The notes under the pieces were generated by a model. It searched no databases, was not told the origin of the DNA, and saw only the letters and a program-made list of their open reading frames with translations. Below, piece after piece: positions 8,512 through 17,206 of a stretch of 36,597 nt of DNA. A program made the position numbers and the translations under genes. Numbering within the stretch: the first letter of the stretch is position 1; every line of letters starts with the position of its first letter. This DNA is from Candidatus Dojkabacteria bacterium (GTDB lineage Bacteria > Patescibacteriota > Dojkabacteria > B142 > WJKM01): the NCBI GenBank assembly GCA_014729085.1, contig WJKM01000016.1:1-36597 (forward strand). The letters run 5' to 3'.

Positions 8512-9450
8512 ATGCAGAAAAAGATCAGAAGGTACATCGAAATAGAATATGGTATCAAAATTAAAAAGATTGAAATCGCTCCACGCCAATTTGTTGCGGA
8601 AACTTGGTTTATAGAAACAGATTCAGGTATAAAATATTTTGTAAAAGTAGTAGAAAAACCATTATTCATTCCGGAAATCATTAAAAGTTTACCAGTGTTG
8701 GATGCAATGCACAAGGCGGGAATAAATAGAATCAACTGGCCTTTACGTACAATTTCTGGCAAACTTTTTCTTAAAAAAAGTACCAAGTTAATTGTTTTAT
8801 ACAATGCAATAGATGCTCCTCAATCTTACAATTACAGTGAAAAAGTACTTGGAAGACTTTTAGCAAAGATCCATGAAGTAACGAAACAAATTAAAATCTC
8901 TACTCCTGAAGAGAATTATGAATTTACTTACAAAGATTTGTTTGAGTATAGGTTTAATGGAATCATCAATGGTCAATTAGTAACCGATGACATTAATAAG
9001 CAATTCAAAAAGTTACTACGAGAATATGAAAAGAGGATTATCAAAGAATACAAAAGACTTGCAAATTGTTCAAAGAAAATGAAAAGACTAGATTTACCAA
9101 AAGTAATAACCCATGGTGATGCCGGAGGTAATGCTCTTGTTAAATCATTTACTGACATTTATATAATAGATTGGGATGGAATTCTTTTTGCTCCAAGAGA
9201 AAGAGATATTTGGGTGCCTGGTGAAAAATTTTTACAAGGGTATCGGGACGTAGTTCCGGATTTTAGTCCCAATCCTACATCAATTGCTTTTTATATTTTG
9301 ACCTATTATTTCAGATCAATTGTTCACTATATGGGTGAGATAATTTCGGAAAAATCAGATGAGCACAGGAAGAAAAATTTATATGATATTGAGCATGAAT
9401 TATTTAAAGGATGGATGGTTCCATATTTAGAACAAATCGATTTTGTATAG
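8512..9450 (+). CDS. Aminoglycoside phosphotransferase (APH)/choline kinase-like protein
   Basis: 'VITHGDAGGNALV' (HGDxxxxN) and 'IYIIDWDGILFAPRERDIW' (DWD/DFG-like). The ORF track starts at TTG 8404; ATG 8512 (MQKKIRRY) preferred. Confidence 0.8.
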   Translation: MQKKIRRYIEIEYGIKIKKIEIAPRQFVAETWFIETDSGIKYFVKVVEKPLFIPEIIKSLPVLDAMHKAGINRINWPLRTISGKLFLKKSTKLIVLYNAIDAPQSYNYSEKVLGRLLAKIHEVTKQIKISTPEENYEFTYKDLFEYRFNGIINGQLVTDDINKQFKKLLREYEKRIIKEYKRLANCSKKMKRLDLPKVITHGDAGGNALVKSFTDIYIIDWDGILFAPRERDIWVPGEKFLQGYRDVVPDFSPNPTSIAFYILTYYFRSIVHYMGEIISEKSDEHRKKNLYDIEHELFKGWMVPYLEQIDFV

Positions 9451-9468
9451 TATTAATACTTGTTTTTT
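9449..9468. terminator. Weak terminator-like palindrome between convergent genes
   Basis: AGTATTAATACT palindrome followed by TGTTTTTT. Confidence 0.4.
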
Positions 9469-11107
9469 ATAAATATTTTGTCCCCCACGGAATATCCCCC
9501 TCGTTGTAATCCGCCGGTGGTTGAGTTGGAGTTGGCGTAGTAGTCGGTGTCAAAGACTCTGTGGGAATAGGCTCGCTTTTGTTCTGGGAATATTTGCATA
9601 CTCCATTTACACAGTTTATTGATGTGCAGAACACTGAATATCCTGCATCCCACTCCTCTTGGGTTAAGTTGCAATCTTTATTGTACTGAGCTTGCACAAG
9701 GTCTTTTGGTCCAGAAACATTTTTCGAACCATCTGTATAGGTTATTGTAAGTTCAGTAGGAATTTCCGGAGTTTGTGTGGGGTTTACGGTTGGTGTTGCA
9801 TTTGCTGTAGTTTCGTGGTAATCAAGGATTTGCGGAATATATAAAAGTATTTGATCGACTGAAATTGTAGAGTTTTCGTCATCATGTCCAGCATTAATTT
9901 TTATTGCAGACTCTGAATCATTTGAAGCAGTAATCAGTTCCCATTCACCTTCAAGCTCAAAATTGGAATCAGAATTTTCTACATCAATTACAACCCCCAA
10001 GGCATCATCTTCTGGGAAACTGTCGAACAGATCTTCTAGGTCTTTAAAGTCCTGATCTGAATATTCATTTATGTCCTTTTCAATTTCTGGGATTATTTTA
10101 TTAATCTTGGACTTAATATCTTTTTTCATGCCTACACTTACATTTTTTGGTGTTGAGTTTGAGCCTACTGTGTCAATTTTTCCGTCTTCTTGAATATCTT
10201 TTACAAGATTGTCGTATGTATCTTGAGCTAAATTTGGTATATCACCTGAGGTAGTCATTTTAATGCCATCAACATAAGAATTCACACCAGCTTTTCCAAC
10301 ATCCTTTGAAATCTTCCCCCAATCAATACTTGACCTTAGTTCTGGATCCCTTCCCATATTTTCAATTGTAGAGTCACTTGCTTCTTGGATATCTTCTACA
10401 TTCGATAGGTGGAATTTCTTAAGCATGGCCTTTTGGTCTACTTCCGGCATTTTTTTAATATAGTCGTACATATTAGTTCGAGCGGTTTCGATTGATTGAT
10501 GCTTTGATTTTACAAAATGACCGATTACAGGTACCCAATAAAGCCAGCTATGTCTCTGTTTAGCGTTGGCTTGATACAATAAGCTTGAAGATCCCCTTAG
10601 TTCTCCTACAGCACCACCATACTGGTCAGAAAAAGAAGGCATGTAATATTCTTGTAGCTCATTTTCTTTTTCATATTCTTCTAAAGCATAAAGTCTACTG
10701 AAAATTTCCTCTGATTTATCTTTATATATATTAAGACTTTGGAAGAAAATATCTGAATCCTCTTTTTTAGCAGATTCCTCCAATAACAATTCAAGTAAAG
10801 ATAATTGATTGAGGTTGATATATAAACTTAAAATTTCATTTTTCATATCTTCTTGGCTCTGTATATTTACTTCTTTTAATAAAAAGTCATTGTTTTTTTC
10901 AGTTTCGTTTATGATTGAATTATCTGTTTTAGTGCTAGTCTTATTTGCTTCTCTGGGCTCTTGAAGGAACAACCAAGCAACAATTCCTGCACCAATTAAC
11001 ACTAAGATCAAAAGCATTCCAGCAATAAACGAAAGAGAAGTCATAGTGAACATTGACAAAAAGGAGTTGTTTTTAAAGTTAGTACTCATATTTATTTCTA
11101 CATTCAA
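9467..11107 (-). CDS. Membrane-anchored putative surface protein with T/P-rich linkers
   Basis: 546-aa ORF; one N-terminal TM segment (SFIAGMLLILVLIGAGIVAWLFL); 'PTESLTPTTTPTPTQPP' and 'ATPTVNPTQTPEIPTE' linkers; Cys-containing segment near the C-terminus. The start may be internal (MSTNFK). Confidence 0.65.
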   Translation of the reverse strand: MNVEINMSTNFKNNSFLSMFTMTSLSFIAGMLLILVLIGAGIVAWLFLQEPREANKTSTKTDNSIINETEKNNDFLLKEVNIQSQEDMKNEILSLYINLNQLSLLELLLEESAKKEDSDIFFQSLNIYKDKSEEIFSRLYALEEYEKENELQEYYMPSFSDQYGGAVGELRGSSSLLYQANAKQRHSWLYWVPVIGHFVKSKHQSIETARTNMYDYIKKMPEVDQKAMLKKFHLSNVEDIQEASDSTIENMGRDPELRSSIDWGKISKDVGKAGVNSYVDGIKMTTSGDIPNLAQDTYDNLVKDIQEDGKIDTVGSNSTPKNVSVGMKKDIKSKINKIIPEIEKDINEYSDQDFKDLEDLFDSFPEDDALGVVIDVENSDSNFELEGEWELITASNDSESAIKINAGHDDENSTISVDQILLYIPQILDYHETTANATPTVNPTQTPEIPTELTITYTDGSKNVSGPKDLVQAQYNKDCNLTQEEWDAGYSVFCTSINCVNGVCKYSQNKSEPIPTESLTPTTTPTPTQPPADYNEGDIPWGTKYL

Positions 11108-11162
11108 GTTAAATTATTTTTATTATATTTACAATTTGCTTAGGTAGCAATAATATTTTTGG

Positions 11163-11171
11163 TGATATAAT
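11163..11171 (+). promoter_or_regulatory. Extended -10 promoter TGATATAAT
   Basis: TGnTATAAT read directly, upstream of the small Cys-rich ORF; same motif at 11575 and 26009. Confidence 0.45.
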
Positions 11172-11202
11172 TCTTGTATATTTAAATATTAATTTTACTG
11201 AT

Positions 11203-11439
11203 TTGCAATATACAGAGACATTTGTTGTATCTGTTAGGAATGGTGAGGTTCAAAAAGCCAGGGGACTTTGTACTCAATGTCCACTGTTAAGTACCTGTGG
11301 TTCAAATATATTTGAAACTAGAATTAAAGCAAATGGAAACGGAAGACCTGTATACCATTTTGATGTTACAGGAAATTATACTGGTAGTGATGATTGTTTA
11401 TTCCAACAAAGATACAATGTTTGGGGACATTGCGTTTAA
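11203..11439 (+). CDS. Small cysteine-rich protein (CxxCx5C...C...C), possible metal-binding
   Basis: 78-aa ORF with TTG start; 'GLCTQCPLLSTCGS' and 'DDCLFQQRYNVWGHC'; extended -10 immediately upstream. Confidence 0.4.
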   Translation: MQYTETFVVSVRNGEVQKARGLCTQCPLLSTCGSNIFETRIKANGNGRPVYHFDVTGNYTGSDDCLFQQRYNVWGHCV

Positions 11440-11484
11440 TTTTATGATTTATATATACTTCATAAACATATATATTAATATGTA

Positions 11485-11513
11485 TTGATTAAATTTTTAA
11501 AATAAGGTAGAAT
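11485..11513 (+). promoter_or_regulatory. Putative sigma70-like promoter upstream of fusA
   Basis: TTGATT (11485-11490) - 17 bp - TAGAAT (11508-11513). Confidence 0.55.
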
Positions 11514-11574
11514 ACGCAGAACGTTTTTTGCGTTTATTTTTCTAGTTGCATATAAATATTTTATTGAGCAAAAA

Positions 11575-11583
11575 TGATATAAT
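11575..11583 (+). promoter_or_regulatory. Second putative promoter upstream of fusA, extended -10 TGATATAAT
   Basis: TGnTATAAT read directly; no good -35 at 17 bp. Confidence 0.45.
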
Positions 11584-11688
11584 CATTGGAACGAATGGAG
11601 ATAGATTAAGATAGGACTTCATTAATTAGTATATCCCGTTGCATAATTATTAATTAACAATTTTATTTATTATTTATTGAGAATTATT

Positions 11689-13830
11689 ATGGCTAAAAAA
11701 GTTGATTACAGTGCGGTAAAAGATCTGCAAAATTATAGAAATATAGGTATTATTGCCCATGTTGATGCCGGGAAGACTACTACTACTGAAAGGATTTTGT
11801 ACTTTACAGGAAAGAAACATAAAATTGGAGAAGTTCATGATGGAGAGGCGACAATGGACTTTATGAAGCAGGAGCAGGAAAGAGGTATAACTATACAGTC
11901 AGCTGCTACTACTTGTTTCTGGTCTGTTAATGATATTCTCCATCGAATTAATATTATTGATACCCCCGGTCATGTTGACTTTACTGCAGAAGTTGAGCGT
12001 TCACTTAGAGTGCTTGACGGAGCGGTTGTTGTTTTTGATGGGAAGATGGGAGTAGAACCACAGTCATATAAAGTTTGGGGACAAGCTGATAAATATAATG
12101 TTCCTCGAATTTGTTTTGTAAACAAACTCAATCTTCTTGGAGGAGATTTCGAGATGTCTCTCGAGTCTATTCAGAAGGAGTTAAGTGATAATGCAGTTGC
12201 TATTCAATACCCTATTGGAAAAGAGCATGAACTTAAAGGATATGTTGATTTAATAACTATGAAAGCTTACGAGTATTCGGGAGAAGAAAATATGGAGTAT
12301 GCTGAGATAGAAATTCCTGGAGATATTAAGGATAGATGTGAGGAATTACATCAAGAACTTATTGACAAAGTTGCTGATGCAGACGATGAACTTATGGAAA
12401 AATATCTTGATGATGGAGTATTAGAAGTAGAGGAAATTTATACAGCTATTAGAATTCACACATTGGCAAGTAAAATTTTTCCAGTAATGGGAGGAGATGC
12501 ACGTATGGGAATAGCCAAGAAGATTTTAGATGCTGTTGTTCGATTTTTACCTTCTCCTTTACAGAAAGCTTATGTTCTGGAAGATAAAGAGACAGGTGAA
12601 CCACAGGAATTTAAAGGTAAGGTTGCAGGTTACGATCCTGATACAGAAAAGCTTATTACCTTTGATACGCAGGTTGATGCACCTTTCTGTGGTTTGATCT
12701 TTAAAGTTGTCATTGATCCTCATGTTGGAACCTTAAATTATATGAGGGTTTATTCTGGTAAGCTTTCAGCTGGTAGTTATGTACAGAATTCTTCTCTTGG
12801 ATCAAAAGAAAGGGTAGGACGAATATTACTTATGCATGCAAATGCCCGAGAGGAAATTGAAGAGGTCCGTGCAGGAGATATTGTGGCCTTAATAGGCTTA
12901 AAAGATTCTACTACTGGACAGACTTTGTGCAATGAGGAAGATGAGATTATACTTGAAAGTATTGATTTCCCTGACCCTGTTGTTTCCATGGCGGTTGAGC
13001 CAAAGACCAAGTCAGATCAAGAGAAAATGGGTATTGCACTTATGAAGTTAGCAAAAGAAGATCCAACTTTTACAATCGAAACCGATAAAGATACCGGACA
13101 AACAATTATCTCAGGAATGGGAGAATTGCATATTGAAATTAAGGTTAATTTACTGGATGAAGAATATGATATTCAAGTTAAAACTGGTAAACCAAGAGTT
13201 GCATATAAAGAAACCATTGAAGCAGAAGTTGAACACAGAGAAATTTTAAAGAAACAGACTGGAGGAGCTGGACAATTTGCAGATATGACGATAGTGATGA
13301 GCCCTACAGCTCGAGGTGATGGATATGTATTTGAAAATGAAATAAGGGGAGGAGCAATCCCTACTGAATATATTCCATCTGTCGATAAAGGAATACAGCA
13401 GTCTTTGGTTTCAGGACCACTTGGTGGATATCCTGTTGTGGACTTTCAAGTTAAATTAATTGACGGTTCTTACCATGAGGTTGACTCTAATACGGATACT
13501 TTTAGAATTTGTGCTCAAAGAGCATTTAGAGAAGCAATGAAGAAAGCAAAGCCAATTCTTTTAGAACCTATTATGAAGGTTGTAGTCACATGTCCTGATG
13601 AGTTTGTAGGTGATGTTACGGGTGCTTTGTCATCTAAGCGAGGAATGATTAGAGGCATGAAAGCTAGAGGTAAAGTACAAGAGGTAACATCATTGGTTCC
13701 TCTTGGAAACATGTTTGGATGGATAAACGATTTACGATCAATGACTAAGGGAAAGGCCAATAGTGTCATGGAATTTGATAGTTACCAAAAAGTACCTGAT
13801 AATTTAGTGGATGAGATATTGAATCAATAA
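11689..13830 (+). CDS. fusA: Translation elongation factor G
   Basis: AHVDAGKTT, RGITI, DTPGHVDF, domain IV 'GSYHEVDSN'; G4 reads NKLN. The track starts at TTG 11677; ATG 11689 preferred. Confidence 0.97.
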   Translation: MAKKVDYSAVKDLQNYRNIGIIAHVDAGKTTTTERILYFTGKKHKIGEVHDGEATMDFMKQEQERGITIQSAATTCFWSVNDILHRINIIDTPGHVDFTAEVERSLRVLDGAVVVFDGKMGVEPQSYKVWGQADKYNVPRICFVNKLNLLGGDFEMSLESIQKELSDNAVAIQYPIGKEHELKGYVDLITMKAYEYSGEENMEYAEIEIPGDIKDRCEELHQELIDKVADADDELMEKYLDDGVLEVEEIYTAIRIHTLASKIFPVMGGDARMGIAKKILDAVVRFLPSPLQKAYVLEDKETGEPQEFKGKVAGYDPDTEKLITFDTQVDAPFCGLIFKVVIDPHVGTLNYMRVYSGKLSAGSYVQNSSLGSKERVGRILLMHANAREEIEEVRAGDIVALIGLKDSTTGQTLCNEEDEIILESIDFPDPVVSMAVEPKTKSDQEKMGIALMKLAKEDPTFTIETDKDTGQTIISGMGELHIEIKVNLLDEEYDIQVKTGKPRVAYKETIEAEVEHREILKKQTGGAGQFADMTIVMSPTARGDGYVFENEIRGGAIPTEYIPSVDKGIQQSLVSGPLGGYPVVDFQVKLIDGSYHEVDSNTDTFRICAQRAFREAMKKAKPILLEPIMKVVVTCPDEFVGDVTGALSSKRGMIRGMKARGKVQEVTSLVPLGNMFGWINDLRSMTKGKANSVMEFDSYQKVPDNLVDEILNQ

Positions 13831-13882
13831 AGGTTTAAATGTTAATATATAAAATATTAATAACAAAACATAGTTAAATATA

Positions 13883-13911
13883 TTGCATTTTATTCCTTGA
13901 TTTGGTATAAA
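13883..13911 (+). promoter_or_regulatory. Putative tuf promoter in the fusA-tuf intergenic region
   Basis: TTGCAT (13883-13888) - 17 bp - TATAAA (13906-13911) with TGG extended -10. Confidence 0.5.
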
Positions 13912-13950
13912 TATGTGCCTTTTTTGGGCATATTTCCTAATTGTACCAAA
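13901..13950. repeat. Interrupted inverted repeat TTTGGTA...AAATATGTGCC/GGGCATATTT...TACCAAA in the tuf leader
   Basis: Outer 7-bp arms and inner arms read directly; partly overlaps the putative promoter. Confidence 0.45.
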
Positions 13951-14019
13951 AGAATACACGCGCTAAAAAATTTTTGTGTATTAAAATTAACTTTAAATTT
14001 AATTTATTATTTAAATAAA

Positions 14020-15195
14020 ATGGCAGATTTTCAAAGAGATAAAGACCACTTGAATATTGGTACTTTGGGTCACGTTGACCATGGAAAAACCACTTTATTA
14101 CGTGGGATTCTTAATGTATTTGGGGGTGACGAACAAGATAAATGGAAAGAAAAATTGGATAAGTCACCTGAATCAAAGGCTAAGTCTATGACAATTTCTA
14201 CAGCTCATGTTGAAGCAGAAACAGAAAATAGACACTATGCGATTGTTGACTGTCCTGGTCATAAAGACTATATAAAGAATATGATTACAGGAGCTGCACA
14301 GATGGATGGAGCTATTCTTGTTGTTTCAGCTTCAGATGGTCCAATGCCTCAAACAAAAGAGCACATTCTTCTTGCTAAGCAAGTTGGTGTAAAACACATG
14401 GTTGTATACATTAATATTTTTGATGATGGTATGGACCCAGATCTTATTGATTTGGTTGAGGAAGAAATTAGAGAGGAATTGACAAAAAGAAAGTTTGAAG
14501 GGGATAAAGTATCAATAGTTAGGGGTAATGCTTTAAGTGCAGAAAAAGGTGATGAAAAAGGATTAGAATCTATTAAAGATCTTATGGCCGCAGTAGATGA
14601 GGATATTCCAATTCCTGAAAGACCACTAGACAAACCATTCTTAATGCCAGTTGAGGATGTTTTCTCAATAGAAGGTCGAGGAACTGTTGCAACAGGACGT
14701 ATAAGTAGAGGAAAAGTTCAAGTTGGAGAAGAAGTTGAACAAATTGGTCTTACAGAAAAAATTGAGAAAAGAACAATTACTGGAGTAGAAATGTTTAATA
14801 AAACTTTAAATGAAGGTATTGCTGGAGATAATGTTGGTCTTCTTATCAGAGGTATTAAAAGAAACGAGATTGAAAGAGGTCAAGTGTTGGCAAAACCGGG
14901 TTCAATTGAACCTCATATGAAATTTGAAGCTGAGGTTTATATTCTAACAAAAGAAGAAGGTGGAAGACATACTGCATTCTTAACCGGTTACAGACCACAG
15001 TTTTATATTAGAACAACTGATGTAACTGGAACTGTAAGTTTAAAAGAGGGAACAGAAATGGTTATGCCCGGAGATAATGCAGAATTATTAATTGAACTTG
15101 TTCAACCAGTAGCGGTCGAAGAAAAAATGAGATTCGCTATTCGAGAAGGTGGGAGAACAGTTGGTGCGGGAATTGTAACTAAGATTCTTGACTAA
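14020..15195 (+). CDS. tuf: Translation elongation factor Tu (divergent G2/G4/G5 motifs)
   Basis: [73 protein letters not shown] track start 13897 rejected in favour of ATG 14020. Confidence 0.95.
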   Translation: MADFQRDKDHLNIGTLGHVDHGKTTLLRGILNVFGGDEQDKWKEKLDKSPESKAKSMTISTAHVEAETENRHYAIVDCPGHKDYIKNMITGAAQMDGAILVVSASDGPMPQTKEHILLAKQVGVKHMVVYINIFDDGMDPDLIDLVEEEIREELTKRKFEGDKVSIVRGNALSAEKGDEKGLESIKDLMAAVDEDIPIPERPLDKPFLMPVEDVFSIEGRGTVATGRISRGKVQVGEEVEQIGLTEKIEKRTITGVEMFNKTLNEGIAGDNVGLLIRGIKRNEIERGQVLAKPGSIEPHMKFEAEVYILTKEEGGRHTAFLTGYRPQFYIRTTDVTGTVSLKEGTEMVMPGDNAELLIELVQPVAVEEKMRFAIREGGRTVGAGIVTKILD

Positions 15196-15237
15196 TTCTT
15201 TAGTCAGTTTTAGATAATTATTTTAATTATTTAAATG

Positions 15238-15265
15238 ATTCCTATCACAGAGATGAGATAGGAAT
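15238..15265 (+). promoter_or_regulatory. Leader hairpin upstream of rpsJ
   Basis: Perfect 9-bp arms ATTCCTATC / GATAGGAAT with a 10-nt loop, followed by TATTTT. Confidence 0.55.
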
Positions 15266-15282
15266 TATTTTCTGAACTTAAT

Positions 15283-15582
15283 ATGGATCGAATCAGAATA
15301 AAAATAAAAGCATACGACTCAAAAATTATCGATAATGTTGTAAAACAAATTGTCGATACGGTTACCAGAACGGGCGCAAGAATTGCCGGACCAATACCTT
15401 TACCTACAAGGATATCGAGATGGGCAGTAAAAAGATCGCCTTTTAAATATGGGAATGCAGTAGATCATTTCGAGATGAGGACACATAAAAGACTAATTGA
15501 TATTATTGATCCAAATTCAAAAACTATAGAATCTCTCCGTCATTTACAATTGGCGGCTGGGGTGTCAATAGAAATAAAATAA
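15283..15582 (+). CDS. rpsJ: Ribosomal protein uS10
   Basis: '[39 protein letters not shown]'. Confidence 0.97.
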   Translation: MDRIRIKIKAYDSKIIDNVVKQIVDTVTRTGARIAGPIPLPTRISRWAVKRSPFKYGNAVDHFEMRTHKRLIDIIDPNSKTIESLRHLQLAAGVSIEIK

Positions 15583-15604
15583 ATTAAATTAATATTTTCT
15601 CTTC

Positions 15605-15631
15605 AAAAAAGAGGGTTAACACCTTTTTTTT
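15605..15631 (+). terminator. U-tract hairpin between rpsJ and rplC (terminator/attenuator candidate)
   Basis: AAAAAAGAGG-gttaaca-CCTTTTTTTT, about 10-bp stem with one G-T. Confidence 0.55.
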
Positions 15632-15647
15632 CTTAAAGATAGATACT

Positions 15648-16244
15648 ATGAAAATTATTGGTAAGAAAAAAATTATGACGCAAATTTTTAAGGATACCGG
15701 AGAAGTCGTTCCTGTAACAGTGATTGCATGTGAAAATTTGGTTATTGCTAGGAAAGAAGATGACAAAGTTTATGTTGGTTTGGGTAAAAAGAAAAAAGCA
15801 AATAAAGCTGAAAAGGGAAAATATTCAAGTTTAGGCTTTGTACCTCAAAAAGTAGTAATGACAAAATATGAGGGTTTTAAAGATAAAAAAGTTGGTGATA
15901 ATATTGATTTGGATATACTTGACGAGGTCAAAAAAGTAGATGTGAGATCGATTTCAAAAGGAAAAGGGTTTGCTGGAGTTGTAAAAAGATGGGGTTTCTC
16001 AGGAGGGCCTAAAACACACGGACAATCAGATAGATTGCGTGCTCCTGGTTCAATTGGAGCAGGTACTGATCCTGCGAGGGTCTTTCCCGGGAAAAAAATG
16101 CCAGGACGGCTTGGAGGAAAAATAGTAACAGTAAAGAATTTAGAAGTCGTAAAAATTGATCATAAGAATAATTTAATTTTTGTTAAAGGTGGTGTTCCTG
16201 GAGTAAAAAACGCAATTGTAGAGATAAATATTAAAGATATTTAA
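15648..16244 (+). CDS. rplC: Ribosomal protein uL3
   Basis: 'KGFAGVVKRWGFSGGPKTHGQSDRLRAPGSIGAGTDPARVFPGKKMPGRLGG'. Confidence 0.97.
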   Translation: MKIIGKKKIMTQIFKDTGEVVPVTVIACENLVIARKEDDKVYVGLGKKKKANKAEKGKYSSLGFVPQKVVMTKYEGFKDKKVGDNIDLDILDEVKKVDVRSISKGKGFAGVVKRWGFSGGPKTHGQSDRLRAPGSIGAGTDPARVFPGKKMPGRLGGKIVTVKNLEVVKIDHKNNLIFVKGGVPGVKNAIVEINIKDI

Positions 16245-16256
16245 TAATATAAATAA

Positions 16257-16883
16257 ATGAAAGTAACATTTTTAGACACAAAAGGAAAATCGCAAACCAA
16301 TAAATATGACTTAACGGACGATTTATTTGTAGAAAGTCCAAATATTGATTTAATAAGTCAATATATATATGTATATCTCGGTAATCAAAGACAGTCAAAT
16401 TCCAAAACTAAAGGTAGGGGAGAAGTACGAGGAGGAGGAAGAAAGCCATGGAGACAAAAAGGGACAGGAAGAGCTAGACATGGTTCAATTCGAAGTCCTA
16501 TTTGGAGAGGTGGAGGTATAACTTTTGGACCTACTGGTAATCAAAATTACAAAAAAAAGATGACTAAAAAGATGAAGAAGAATGCTTTTAAATCAGTAAT
16601 GACATTAAAAGCAAACGAAAATAAAATATATGTATCGGAAGACCCTAAGGTAACAAAGACCAAAGATGCAAGAAAATATTTGGAAAATTTTAAGAAAGAT
16701 TACAGAAAAATTTTATTAGTACAACAAAATAAAAGTAGTTATCATAAGTACTTTAAAAATATTGATAATATCAATATTGTAAGGTCAGGAGAATTAAATA
16801 CGTACGATGTTTTTTATGCACAAGAAGTAATTTTCTTTGAAAGTGCTACAGATGATTTGAAAGGAATTTTTAAAAATAGTTAA
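16257..16883 (+). CDS. rplD: Ribosomal protein uL4
   Basis: 'GGGRKPWRQKGTGRARHGSIRSPIWRGGGITFGP'. Confidence 0.97.
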   Translation: MKVTFLDTKGKSQTNKYDLTDDLFVESPNIDLISQYIYVYLGNQRQSNSKTKGRGEVRGGGRKPWRQKGTGRARHGSIRSPIWRGGGITFGPTGNQNYKKKMTKKMKKNAFKSVMTLKANENKIYVSEDPKVTKTKDARKYLENFKKDYRKILLVQQNKSSYHKYFKNIDNINIVRSGELNTYDVFYAQEVIFFESATDDLKGIFKNS

Positions 16884-16900
16884 TATAAATTTTTGAAATA

Positions 16901-17188
16901 ATGAAAAACTTGGTTATACAACCAATAATTACAGAAAAAAGTTTAAATCTTGTAGAGACCGAAAATCAATATACGTTTATGGTTGGTGAGAAGACGAATA
17001 AATTTCAGATTAAAAAAGAGATAGAAAATCGTTTTGGAGTTACAGTATTATCAGTTAAAACTATGATTTATCTTGGAAAAAGAACCGCATTTGGTAGAAA
17101 ACGTATACCTGGTATTAGACCAGATTTTAAAAAAGCAATTGTAACAATAAAAAAAGGTGATACAATACCGGATTTTGATATTAAATAA
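16901..17188 (+). CDS. rplW: Ribosomal protein uL23
   Basis: 'IQPIITEKSLNLVE...YTFMV...NKFQIKKEIENRFGVTVLSVKT'. Confidence 0.95.
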   Translation: MKNLVIQPIITEKSLNLVETENQYTFMVGEKTNKFQIKKEIENRFGVTVLSVKTMIYLGKRTAFGRKRIPGIRPDFKKAIVTIKKGDTIPDFDIK

Positions 17189-17206
17189 TTTATAAATATT
17201 TGAAAG

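Noticed and set aside
9453-9674. Minus-strand 73-aa ORF overlapping the surface protein
   Set aside because: Alternate-frame reading of the T/P-rich repetitive coding region.
12777-13769. Antisense ORFs within fusA (77 and 84 aa)
   Set aside because: Shadow ORFs opposite a highly conserved gene; Ser-rich composition typical of reverse-strand reading.
13897-14019. N-terminal extension of EF-Tu in the ORF track
   Set aside because: EF-Tu homology begins at [25 protein letters not shown] (ATG 14020); the extension covers intergenic regulatory DNA.
14349-14633. Antisense ORF within tuf (94 aa)
   Set aside because: Shadow ORF; no independent start context.
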